Part shown: piece after piece, positions 55,715-64,000 of the stretch
Position numbering within the stretch: position 1 is the first letter of the stretch
Layout of the letters: every line of letters begins with the position of its first letter
NCBI GenBank assembly: GCA_026168455.1
Contig: CM047429.1
Location: 37,184,066-37,248,065, forward strand
Length of the DNA: 64,000 bases
DNA from: Theocolax elegans
Taxonomy: Eukaryota > Arthropoda > Insecta > Hymenoptera > Cerocephalidae
Direction of reading: 5' to 3'
The notes under the pieces: generated by a model
Seen by the model: the letters and a program-made list of their open reading frames with translations, nothing else
The model's database searches: none
What the model was told of the DNA's origin: nothing
Made by a program: the position numbers and the translations under genes

Positions 55715-55792
55715 ACTTTATTTATTATAAAAATAAAAATATTTATTTACAATAATATACATACTTAGAATTATTGAATATAAAATAAAAAT

Positions 55793-56148
55793 TTAAGTAT
55801 GCGTTAGGTTACAAAATGGATTTAACACATATTCACTTTCTACGTCGCTTCTACTTCCATTCATTGAACAATCTTCATCTTTTATTTCTATTTCTATTCC
55901 TCTCAGTAGCCAGCCTTGTAAATTTCGTGCGTTTTCTACCGCACAAATGGACTTTACGCTTCGTGTATGTATGGAACATACGAACTGTTCTGGTTTCATA
56001 AGGTTTTTTAATGCTGGATATACTAAGTCATCCAGATTCAGGAAGAGTCTGCAATAAAGCATAAAGTAAATATAAATTATGTAAGTAATTCACTCAAATA
56101 TACTTACTTATGTGGTACTAGTTGTGTAAGCCACTTTTTCTTTTCCAT
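55793..56148 (-). CDS. Unknown protein, two exons (3' end of a gene)
   Basis: Minus-strand exon a runs from an ATG at 56148 (the frame is open further upstream to about 56190) to 56108, then GTAAGTAT. The intron ends TTTATTGCAG and exon b runs 56048-55793 to TAA. The splice joins AA and A into one Lys codon and keeps the frame. The product reads MEKKKWLTQLVPHK, then LFLNLDDLVYPALKNLMKP, QFVCSIHTRSVKSICAVENA and an acidic tail. The 58-base intron has good consensus ends, and AATAAA-like signals follow the stop. Residue composition is protein-like and has no stops. I do not recognise the family. Further 5' exons may exist; the region upstream has none that I can place. Confidence 0.5.
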
Positions 56149-56885
56149 TCCTCTGACAAATAGTCTGCTTGCTCCACGTGTTCAATCACATTTTCATAAT
56201 ATTAAATCCACTGAAATAACTATTGCCCTTTTTTTAAACTTGAGTATTAATTGTTAAAGTTTTAAATAACTTATTATATTTATTTATTTATTTTTTTTAT
56301 TTATACAGAGTTACATAGATTCCACATACATCATATATAAAATACATAAAATATACAAAATCTTGCACACAACATTCGCAGCTAGTTACAGTGCAGTAAT
56401 TATCTTAGAACAAAAACCCACTACAACTCCTCGAATCCTACAGAGAGAAATAAAATTCCCTGTTCGTAGGTCCGGATTACAATCTTAAAACTAAAAAATA
56501 ATGTTGGTTAGCTTTGCTGTGATATCACAGCAATAGCTTCCAACCATACTATCATTCATCCTTTTCCATTCATTTATAAATGGTTTTTTGACGCTACCAT
56601 TCCACATCGGACTTCCAGACATGTATCGGATCATCACAAAACCCATTCATTCACACTTACATTGATTATAGAGGTCTATCTGACTTCTATAACCAAACTT
56701 TTAACATTTCTATATAATATTTAAGTATTAATAATTATATAATCTATCTATTAACAATGATAACAGCCTTGGTTTAGACAATTTGTTTAAATACTTATAA
56801 TTATTCTCTTATTTGTATTTTTGGATTTTATTTTTACTTTTTACTTTTTTGATAAGATTTTGTAAATTTTTTCGAAGGTCTTGTT
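56149..56885. other. AT-rich DNA, no gene placed
   Basis: Mostly AT-rich. A short palindrome GCTGTGATATCACAGC lies at 56516-56531. Upstream exons of the gene at 55793-56148 could be here but none is convincing. Confidence 0.4.
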
Positions 56886-57704
56886 TTACCAATACCTTAC
56901 TAGCATTGATCTCGCTATTGTATACGTTTCTGTTGATGCATTTTTGTTTTTGGCAAATATAATTTTTTCAATGCTATTTAGCCTTGCAGGACATGTAAGT
57001 TCAACTGCACAGGTTATTCTATAATATCGAAACATTGTTCTGTGTTGTAATGCTGAGTCACATTTGCAGATTGATGTAAAAACAATATCATCTATTACTA
57101 CAACATCTTTGTGAGGCGGTTGATGTTTTTCAGAATACAGAGAGTTTGTGAAATTCTGAATTCCTCTTATTCCTCTGTTAAAGTAAAATATGGCTTTGTT
57201 TGATCCTAGATAATTAATATCTCCATAGGTCACCCTATGATTATTTATTTGTAGTATCTTCTGACCTGGTGCTTTATCTGCTTGCTTTTTTCTAGCTCTT
57301 CTGTTATTTGTTTCAGCCATTTCATCAATCTTATTAAAAACTGTTTCTATTGGCTTACATCTTTCAGTTGTTGAATCAATTTTTTTTATATACTAGGTGT
57401 TTTTTTTAAATTCTATAATTTTTATGTCTGTTTTGGTTGTCTCTGTTTCTTGTAAATATATATACATAATTTCTTTGGTTAGTTTATCTATTTTTACTTC
57501 GATTTTTGAGTATAGAGTGATCATTTTGGAGTAGTTAAAATTCGATATACGGCGATGTTGTCTATTATTATAAGATTTACAGTTACCATTTGCGCATATA
57601 TAAGTTCTTTTATCAAGTACTATGTTCTCGTGTTGTTCTAAGTCATTTAAGGAAAATATACCTATTTTCATGAGATCTTTTATTCTTGTTTGTGTTTTTG
57701 ACAT
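56886..57704 (-). pseudogene. Unidentified 273-codon ORF with one in-frame stop
   Basis: Two frames, 57704-57393 and 57320-56886, are in the same phase and separated by a single TAG at 57393-57395 and 24 further sense codons. Read through, the protein has YICANGNCKSYNNRQHRR near residue 34, a helical stretch near 60-100, a basic patch (NNRRARKKQADKAPGQK) near 133-149, then a folded-looking part with VVVIDDIVFTSICKCDSALQ and VELTCPARLNSIEKIIF. It lies 125 bases 3' of the RT of the minus-strand non-LTR element, with no RT after it. It may be ORF1 of another copy or a separate gene. I recognise no family. Confidence 0.45.
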
Positions 57705-57828
57705 TTCTGATATTTTTTCTTACGAAAAAGTGGTCAGTAGCCATAATTTGTGTTGTTTGCAGTCTATATTCGAATCTATATTAGTACTTGCAATTTTTTG
57801 CTATCCAAGCCTTTATTTTTATTATATA

Positions 57829-59555
57829 TTATTTTTTACTCATATCAAGTGTCTTTAATTCATTTGGTAAAGAATTAAAAACACTGATTGCAATTATATA
57901 ATTGTTTTTTGTACTGACATTTTTGTGATACTTGGGAGGTAATATAAACTTTTTTCTTGTTTTACTTGAAGAGTTTATATATTGATTCTTTAAACTATTG
58001 TAATAATACTGAAGAAATTCAAAAGTAAATAATTTGTGTAAATTAAAAGGAGTTTCTTTTTGGAATATATTCTTGTTGATTATTTTTAATATACTTGTTT
58101 GTACAGCTTGTAACAGTTGTAGTTCATTTTGACATGCTCCACCCCATGCAATTATACCGTAACTTATCATACTGTGAAAAAGTGCATAGTACACAATTTT
58201 TAGTGTATATGTATCCATAAATTTCACTATTTTACGAAAACTAAAAATGAGATATCTAGTCCTGCTTATAAGATACTCAATATGATCATTCCATCTCGTA
58301 TTTGTATAAAAAATTATTCCTAAATATTTTGTTTTACTTACTCTATTGAATAGTTCATTGTTAATTTTAATATCTATATTGTCTGGTATACTATCTATAT
58401 AATTGCCATAAGTAATATATACTGTTTTTTGAACATTTAAAGTTTATTTATTTAGTCTTAACCAAGCAGAGACATCTTCTAAATATGTATTCATTTTGAT
58501 TACTACTTCTTTCCATGTTTCCCCGGTTTGTTATAACAGCAGTACCATCAGCATAAGACTTATTGTGTTTACTGGCATTTTAGTTAATAAATCATTTACA
58601 CATAATATAAAAACAAAAGGCCCAAGCATTGTTCCTTGCGGTATTCGTGTTTTAATTATTTAATATTCACTTTCGTGGTTACCAATTTGTAACTTTTGTT
58701 TTCTGTCATTAAGGTAACTTTTTATTAATTTGTGGGCTTTTCCTCTTACTCCATATGCGTATAATTTATCTAATAATATTTCCTGATTCATTGTGTCAAA
58801 GGCTTTTGCCTAATCTAGAGAAGTAATAGCAATTGGTTTACTTTGATCTAGTTTTTCATATATCTTTTTAGATATAAGACTTAGTGCATCTTTAGTTCCT
58901 TTACGTTTGATGAATCCAAATTGTTTTTCGCTTATTATTTCACTCTTGTTTATGAAATAAATAATTCTAATATGTAGTTTTTCAAAAATTTTGGCGATAT
59001 TAGATATTAATGATATGGGTCTGTAATTACCCATTTCATTTTGCTTTCCTGCTTTATATATTGGAATAACTTCAGCTGATTTAAGTTGATGTGGCCATAT
59101 TGATGTTTCTATACGAAGGTTAAACACGTAAACTAAAGTATCAGCTACAATTGTGGCTATTGTTTTTAAAGTTTTTGCATTTATTCTGTCTACTCCGTCA
59201 TTTTTTGGTTTTAGATCATTGATTGTATTTAAGATTTCTGTATTATTTGTAGGCTTTGTAACAAGGTGGATTTAATCCACTTGTCATATAGATGCCAGCA
59301 TTACCGACACCGCGAGGCGGCGCGATATCGGTAGCATATAAGAGCAATAAGCAGGCGCTACGACCAGCGCGGGCGTAGCGCAGTGGTTAGCGTGAACGCC
59401 TTCGGATCCGAAGCATTTTTGCCTTTGTTTCTACCAATTTTATTATTTATACAGTTCCATAGTTTCTTTGGTTCGTATCTATTATCTTCTATAGTTTTTT
59501 TGTTATAATTAATTTTTGCTTCTTTAATAACTTTATCATAACTATAAGTAATCAC
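57829..59555 (-). pseudogene. Family D reverse transcriptase
   Basis: From 59555 a linker frame (KKTIEDNRYEPKKLWNCINN) is cut by the tRNA-like repeat at 59413-59260 and resumes KPKNDGVDRINAKTLKT. RT fingers: SAEVIPIYKAGKQNEMGNYR and PISLISNIAKIFEKL (frame 59127-58810). Palm: ITSLD then AKAFDTMNQEILL, RIPQGTMLGPF with R in place of V, and a decayed YADD region near 58545 where the frame breaks. The C-terminal domain is in frame 58227-57829 (YYALFHSMISYGIIAWGG). At least one stop and two shifts. Jockey-type order. Confidence 0.8.
59260..59413 (+). repeat. tRNA-Arg-like repeat, copy 3 (5' half of the tRNA)
   Basis: ACAAGGTGGATTTAATCCAC, ACCGACACCGCGAGGCGG, then the tRNA-like start GCGGGCGTAGCGCAGTGG at 59369 with a good A box. 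The copy ends TTCGGATCCGAAG in the anticodon arm. It interrupts the family D linker, so the insertion edges are sharp. CTTTGT occurs just outside each edge, a possible short duplication. Confidence 0.8.
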
Positions 59556-60059
59556 ATATATAAGTACAATTTTTCTTTTATACTACATGAATTTAAGATC
59601 GCTTTGGTTATCCAATCTTTCATCGGTTTGTTTTTTGATTTATTCCATTTCAGTTTTTTATATTTTAAATTTTCACAACATAATTATATATCTTTTATTA
59701 TTCCTTTAATAATTTCATTAGGATCTCTTTGATTTCTATGTTTGGACCACTCAATTTGCAACGCGTTGTTAAATATTTTATTGTAATTGTAACAGTAAGC
59801 CGTTTCGTTTGTTTCACTTTTATTTGATTTAAGTTTTTGATTTTGTAATTCAAGGACTAATGGATAATGGTATGTTAATGGTATTTTTATAGTTAACCCT
59901 TTAGTACTGAGAAAATCCGTTTATACAAACATATTATCTATGCAAGTGCCTAATTCTGTTGTTAAGTTTTTTGGTCTTGTGATGTGAGTGAAACTTGGAA
60001 GAAAACCTTTTTTCAAATAGATTATTTAGAAAATCTGTACATATAGCATTATTTTCCAG

Positions 60060-60960
60060 GGATTTATATATACAGGGGATAACGAACCCGAATTGCAGGC
60101 TACTACACATTTGAATTTTAAATGTTAGAACCAGCGTGTGCGTGTGGGTGGATATGTATGTGAAACGTGAAATGTGAGTGCATAAGGATGGGTAGGTGGG
60201 GGCGAGTGTGGGTGGTGGGTATATGTGGAAAGGTGTGGATGGTTGAATGTGGGTGTGTGTGCTTATACGTGACATGCAGCATTATTCAAAAATGCCCGCT
60301 ATAAACAAAAATTTGAATATAAAGGGTGATCTTTTTTAAGCATCATGTGTTTGTTACTCTGGATTTATACTTTCTGGGATTTATATATAGAGAGGATGAC
60401 TGACCTGAATTGCAGGCAAATACAGATTTGAAATATGAATTTTGACACGTGCGTGGGTGGATGTGAATGTGAAACGTGAAACTTGAGTGCATGAGGACGG
60501 ATAGGTGGATGTATGTGGTTTTGGAAGTGGATGCAGGTGGAAGTGTGTGTGTATGGGTTGATGTAGATGTGTGAGGGTAGGTGTGTATGGTTGGATGTGG
60601 GTGTATGAGCATGTACGTTAGATATAGAGTGATTCAAATATACCCGTTTTACACAAAATTTGAATACACACGGTGGTCTTTTTTAATTATATTTGGGTCA
60701 AATATACGTGATGTGATCTGTATATACAGGGAATATCGAACCCGAATCGCAGGCATAACTACTCATTTTGATTGTACATTTGACACATGCGTGAGTCTGT
60801 TGTGAGTGGAAGTTGGGATATGAGAGTTGGTGTGGGTGAGTGAATGTGGATATGTCAGCATATGTGTGATGATACAGAGTGATTTAAAACTACCATCAAG
60901 TTTCCATATAGTTTTACATTACTATTACATATAAACAGAAGTTATATAATTTATTTTCTA
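60060..60960. repeat. Three tandem units of about 300 bp, GT-rich
   Basis: Units begin near 60060, 60362 and 60712, each with ATTTATATATAC-like, a GATAACGAACCCGAATTGCAG-like box (GAACCCGAATCGCAG in unit 3), then a long G/T strand rich in GTGGGTGGATGTG and GTGAAACGTGAAA, then TGATTCAAA, ATTTGAATA and GGTGATCTTTTTTAA-like boxes. The Pro/His/Thr-rich minus-strand frames are by-products. Confidence 0.75.
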
Positions 60961-61149
60961 TACAGTGTGCGTAATGTTCAATTTAATACACTACTCGGCT
61001 TTTCAAAATCGCGTTTACGTCCACGATTTCGAACAATATGGTTCGACATACATGTCAGAGAATATTTTCTACTTACACTTCTACCGAAAACCACGATTTT
61101 CAAGCCGCAATCGGGCGTTGGCGAGCGAAGCTTGCAGGAAGTACCCCCC
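60961..61149. other. Segment between tandem repeats and endonuclease N-terminus
   Basis: Moderately GC-balanced; it may be the edge of the insertion or a separate fragment. Two overlapping plus-strand frames have no recognised domain. Confidence 0.35.
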
Positions 61150-61510
61150 TAGTACTGATAATTTTCTAATTTCCATACCTCAGTACACACAATCACATAT
61201 GGTTTGATTTTGAAACTTTTAATCAAGATCTGTAGTTTTTCAAAATTTGCTTCTAAACTTCTAATATTAAGACATAATATTAAGTTACTATTAACTTTTC
61301 TATCTTTATTAAAAGTTTCAATATCATCATATACCCTCTCACTTTGTTGAAGATTATTTTGTATTGTTTCTGGTAGATTTAACTAATGATCCATTATTAA
61401 GTCTCTTCTTGTGATGTACTTGCTGTTTGTTGATTTCTTTCCCGTAATTGTGTTGTTTTTGCGTTAATCTTGTTTGCCATTCCTTTAACAGTTTTGACTT
61501 TTCTTTCGTA

Positions 61511-62265
61511 AAGTATGTTGTTCATTTGCAAGTTGCATATCGCTCTTATTTGTTATTCGATAATTCGAGTACCGAATATCCGAATTAACGGATAGACTAC
61601 CCGGATATCCGAACTGTGAATTTATACAAAACATGATTCTAAAAGCAAAATAGAAATAATCGCTTGGAAGAAAAACTTTTTGTTTTTTTTCTTTTCCTTC
61701 GCCTCCGTCAGATCGACAAAATTCCTACTAAAATAGAAATAAATTTTGGGTTGCGTCAATTAAGAAGTGTTTTTTTAGTTGCTCGGCTAGTTTCAAAATT
61801 TAATTTAGTTCATCTATTCCGAAGCCTAATTGTTGGTTTTACGAGCAAAATGCGTGAGAAAAAGAAAAGGAGATAGAGCGGACAGGCGAGTGCTGGGCAA
61901 ACCCCCACTCCTGGGCCCGGAATGATGCGCGAGGCGAAGGCGAGCAAGTGCGGTGGCGCACTCAACACTCGTATCCCGGATCGCTTCCCGCTCGGTCGCG
62001 TGGTCTCCTCGATCGCTTCAAGCTCGATATTTCATTTGTTTTATTTTGTTACGATTAAATTAATTAAAGTGTTTCTTTTTTATTATAAAAATCGTGAGTA
62101 AATTCTTTTGTTTATAAAAGCCTCTCCAGTCCCAACATATCCTCAACAGGTTATGGGCCCAGCACGTTTCCACTGCGCGCTGGTTATAGCTTGGTGATAA
62201 GTTTGACGCTAGTACAGCTCGACGGAAGGAGATTGTATTTCTTTTTAATTCAGCTGGTTTGCGAA
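61511..62265 (+). promoter_or_regulatory. Upstream region of the right-edge gene, with a CpG-rich patch
   Basis: 61870-62020 is CpG-rich (CGGAATGATGCGCGAGGCGA, TCGCTCGGTCGCG-like), unlike the AT-rich surroundings, and lies about 250-400 bases before the first ATG. GATATCCGAA/TTCGGATAT-type repeats lie at 61575-61615. No firm TATA box is assigned. Promoter function is inferred from position and composition only. Confidence 0.35.
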
Positions 62266-64000
62266 ATGGACAACGTGAACAAAAAGGCTTTCGATGTTCC
62301 AAAGTCTAGAGGTAAGTTTGATGTTAAGATATTACAGTGCGTGTTCGGGAATAGAATAGCAGTGCTCGATATATACAAATCGCGACACGGGAGTGTTAAT
62401 TCTGGATTGGTTCGATGTTTCAAAGGACCGATCATATTTTATAAATTCACGTGCGATCGCGCGATTTCGGACGGGCGCCTAAAAAGATCAAATTAAAAAG
62501 TTATTGTCGATGCACGTTTTCGCCTAAATTCTTGGAATTCAAGCTGGCGACGTGCACGCGAGCGAGAATGCGCGGGAAGAAGGAACCGTTGGCGCTGACG
62601 CGCGCCATATCGATTCAAAGAGAGAGAGAGAGACGGAGAGGTCTGTTTCCCGCGCACGGTTGACGTAGTTCATGCTCGTTCGCGACATCTGGTCAGCTTG
62701 ACGGAAAATATATACAGATATATTGAAAGTGTCCGAGATCGTATTCGTGCCGTGTTTTTTTTTAAATTCTGCTGGAAAATAAGTTCAATTTATGAACAGT
62801 TAACTGATATGTTTGATGTTTTGACTAGATGAAAGGAATTTGAGGTTATTCCTGCTGATGCAGGACAACGAATTGGAATTGTCCGAGAGACATCCGGATC
62901 ATCTGGTATATCCAGATATGGACGATGAAGAGGTTGTGTTCCTGATGATGACTGACGGAACGAGATACAACGTTGGTAAAGTTTCTTTTATTTATTTATC
63001 TCGAGATTAAGCTTGATGGGAAATGGTATAGGGATACCAAATATAATATATACATATATATGTACGTACTTAATGCATGTAAAACAGATCCAAATTTTTG
63101 TGTTGGCCGGTGCATACGGTGTAGTGTATGTTGTTGCTGCTGCATCGTGTGTACTGCTATATCACAGTACAGATTAAGGCTTTTGCCTTTGTTCTTTTGA
63201 TTGTGTTCGTCAAAACAATGATCCTCTAAATTCAAACGATTGCCTTCTGTGATAAAATACAATTTTCTTGATTGTGTTCGTTGAGTAAGTGGGTGTTTAA
63301 ATTTATAGACAATTCAACCGTGGATGAGGAGACTCTGGCATCCGTGCGGCGAGAAATTGAAAAAATGAGGGCTGAAGAGGTGGCTCCAGCAGAAGAGATT
63401 TCTTCAGGCCAACATGAGGAAATCGAGTCCTGTATGGTGGCAGAAAAAGTTGAAAGAACTGACGGTGATACGGCCGATAAGCTGGAGGTTGATGAGAACT
63501 CGAAACTGGATGAACCTGAGGGGTCAAACGAAAGTTCGATTGAGAAATTAAGTCTAAAGCTTGAAGGTAACAAAACCACCCCAGTTGTCAAAAGTACACA
63601 AAAAATTAAACTGGATTTGGATCTGTTGAAAATCCGTCGTTCGGGGACTTTTAAGTTTGATTTGGAAAAAGATGATGAACTAAATCATTTGAGTTCATCA
63701 AAAGAGAATGAAAATGTTGATAAAAGTTTGAATGTAACAAATTCTAATGATTATTCAAATTTTACAGCAATGCTGGAGAGAATGAATAAGCTGGAAGCTG
63801 AGAACGCCAAACTCGCAAAGGAGGTTAATCTGAAGGTAAAACAGATATACGAATCGATGTGGGCTGACAAAGATATGTTGGCTAAAAGTTTCATAGAACA
63901 TAAGTGGACCATAGAAGAAAGAATAAGCTGGTCCGAGGGAAAAGTGAAGAAATGGGTCAAAGAGGAGGAGGAGTACTCTGAAACTAATGACGCTGAGAAG
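62266..64000 (+). CDS. Acidic, coiled-coil-prone host protein, three exons, runs off the window
   Basis: Exon 1 62266-62311 (MDNVNKKAFDVPKSR) ends G|GTAAGT. Exon 2 62829-62975 follows TTTTGACTAG and ends G|GTAAAG. Exon 3 starts 63309 after TTTAAATTTATAG and is open to the window end. Both joins complete Asp codons in phase, giving 295 codons without a stop. Residues 16-64 contain RNLRLFLLMQDNELELSERH and DDEEVVFLMMTDGTRYNV, a compact, non-repetitive segment. From about residue 65 the chain is highly acidic and charged, and a likely coiled coil starts near FTAMLERMNKLEAENAKLAK (about 222-241). No family is recognised. The long unbroken charged frame, good splice sites and a CpG-rich upstream patch make it the best host gene here. 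A donor-like AAG|GTAAAA inside exon 3 (near 63834) could hide another intron. Confidence 0.75.

Larger units (their letters stand above)
59895..61396 (-). pseudogene. Family D endonuclease, split in two
   Basis: The N-terminal part reads ILCLNIRSLEANFEKLQIL and VIVCTEVWKLENYQY (61340-61152): the N-x-R-S-L and TExW boxes of EEP nucleases. The C-terminal part (60065-59900) has NNAICTDFLNNLFEK and ELGTCIDNMFV, then a decayed HYPLVLEL. The middle with the GDxN box is missing; the gap holds tandem repeats. Confidence 0.65.
57829..61510 (-). mobile_element. Non-LTR retrotransposon, family D, split by two insertions
   Basis: On the minus strand an ORF1 end (about 61510-61396), endonuclease N-terminus (61393-61152), endonuclease C-terminal half (60065-59900), linker, RT fingers, palm and C-terminal domain follow in order. 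Between the endonuclease halves lie GT-rich tandem repeats, and within the linker sits tRNA-Arg-like repeat copy 3. Codon use is very AT-rich compared with families A, B and R1-like. Confidence 0.75.

Noticed and set aside
59260..59275. GTAACAAGGT as the 3' end of 18S rRNA
   Set aside because: Only ten bases match and the sequence belongs to the tRNA-like repeat, where other copies read GACAAGATGG.
60343..60637. Thr/His/Pro-rich minus-strand proteins
   Set aside because: They are translations of GT-rich tandem repeats.
63232..63960. Minus-strand Ser-rich frames
   Set aside because: They are antisense shadows of exon 3 of the right-edge gene, which has better splice support and composition.
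1..64000. CRISPR array, operon, phage or bacterial defence system
   Set aside because: No regularly spaced short direct repeats with unique spacers, no tightly packed co-directional ORFs, and clear eukaryotic introns and retroelements.

Overview
This is eukaryotic nuclear DNA. It is AT-rich and gene-poor, with spliced genes, 5S- and tRNA-derived SINE-like repeats, (CT)n and (AC)n microsatellites and many families of broken transposable elements. The mix (Penelope-like, Jockey-like and R1-like non-LTR elements, Ty3/gypsy, TTAA-target piggyBac-like and TA-target mariner-like elements) fits an insect. I lean to Hymenoptera, but that is an impression from repeat style and is not proven by any single sequence here. 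No bacterial operon, CRISPR array or phage-like block is present.

Layout. 1-8.4 kb: AT-rich DNA; a Penelope-like element (PLE) remnant with a 564-bp-arm palindrome and hammerhead-like motifs (2.56-4.73 kb); a minisatellite; a textbook 5S-derived SINE with a 17-bp target duplication (6.56-7.03 kb); two spliced exons of an unknown gene (7.44-7.82 kb). 8.4-15.1 kb: a Jockey-like element (family A) on the minus strand with an LTR-like block nested in its 3' UTR, then a TTAA MITE, an LTR end followed by a full-length antisense tRNA-Asp sequence, and a tRNA-Arg-like repeat. 15.5-20.9 kb: a large TIR element without a transposase, carrying a nested MITE, a GTGCGCAAA-rich region and a tRNA-Thr-like unit. 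22.8-26.5 kb: a piggyBac element with TTAA duplications and a broken transposase. 26.6-30.3 kb: family B non-LTR fragment, a GC-rich block and a second 5S SINE.

30.3-39.0 kb: a mariner-like element with very long TIRs abuts the 3' LTR of a minus-strand Ty3/gypsy element (32.9-39.0 kb; polypurine tract, gag, RT and integrase all decayed). The mariner right end recurs next to the 5' LTR. 40.2-45.4 kb: a family B copy sitting inside a (CT)n tract, then an R1-like RT. 45.4-53.7 kb: a second LTR-like block, a Jockey-type fragment split by a TTAA MITE, a decayed second family A copy, and an R1-like element interrupted by a solo LTR with GATAC duplications. 54.1-61.5 kb: a TTAA element, a tRNA-Arg-like repeat, a small spliced minus-strand gene, an unidentified 273-codon ORF with one stop, and another non-LTR element split by a tRNA-like repeat and by GT-rich 300-bp tandem repeats.

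The right edge (62,266-64,000) holds the best host gene: three in-phase exons of an acidic, coiled-coil-prone protein that runs off the window.

Most of the biology here is transposon-on-transposon nesting. Almost every retroelement reading frame has frameshifts, stops or deletions. The clearest new signals are the hammerhead-containing palindrome, the 5S SINE, the tRNA-length primer-site copy, the tRNA-Arg-like repeats sharing a breakpoint, the 140-bp filler duplication and the (CT)n-targeting retroelement.
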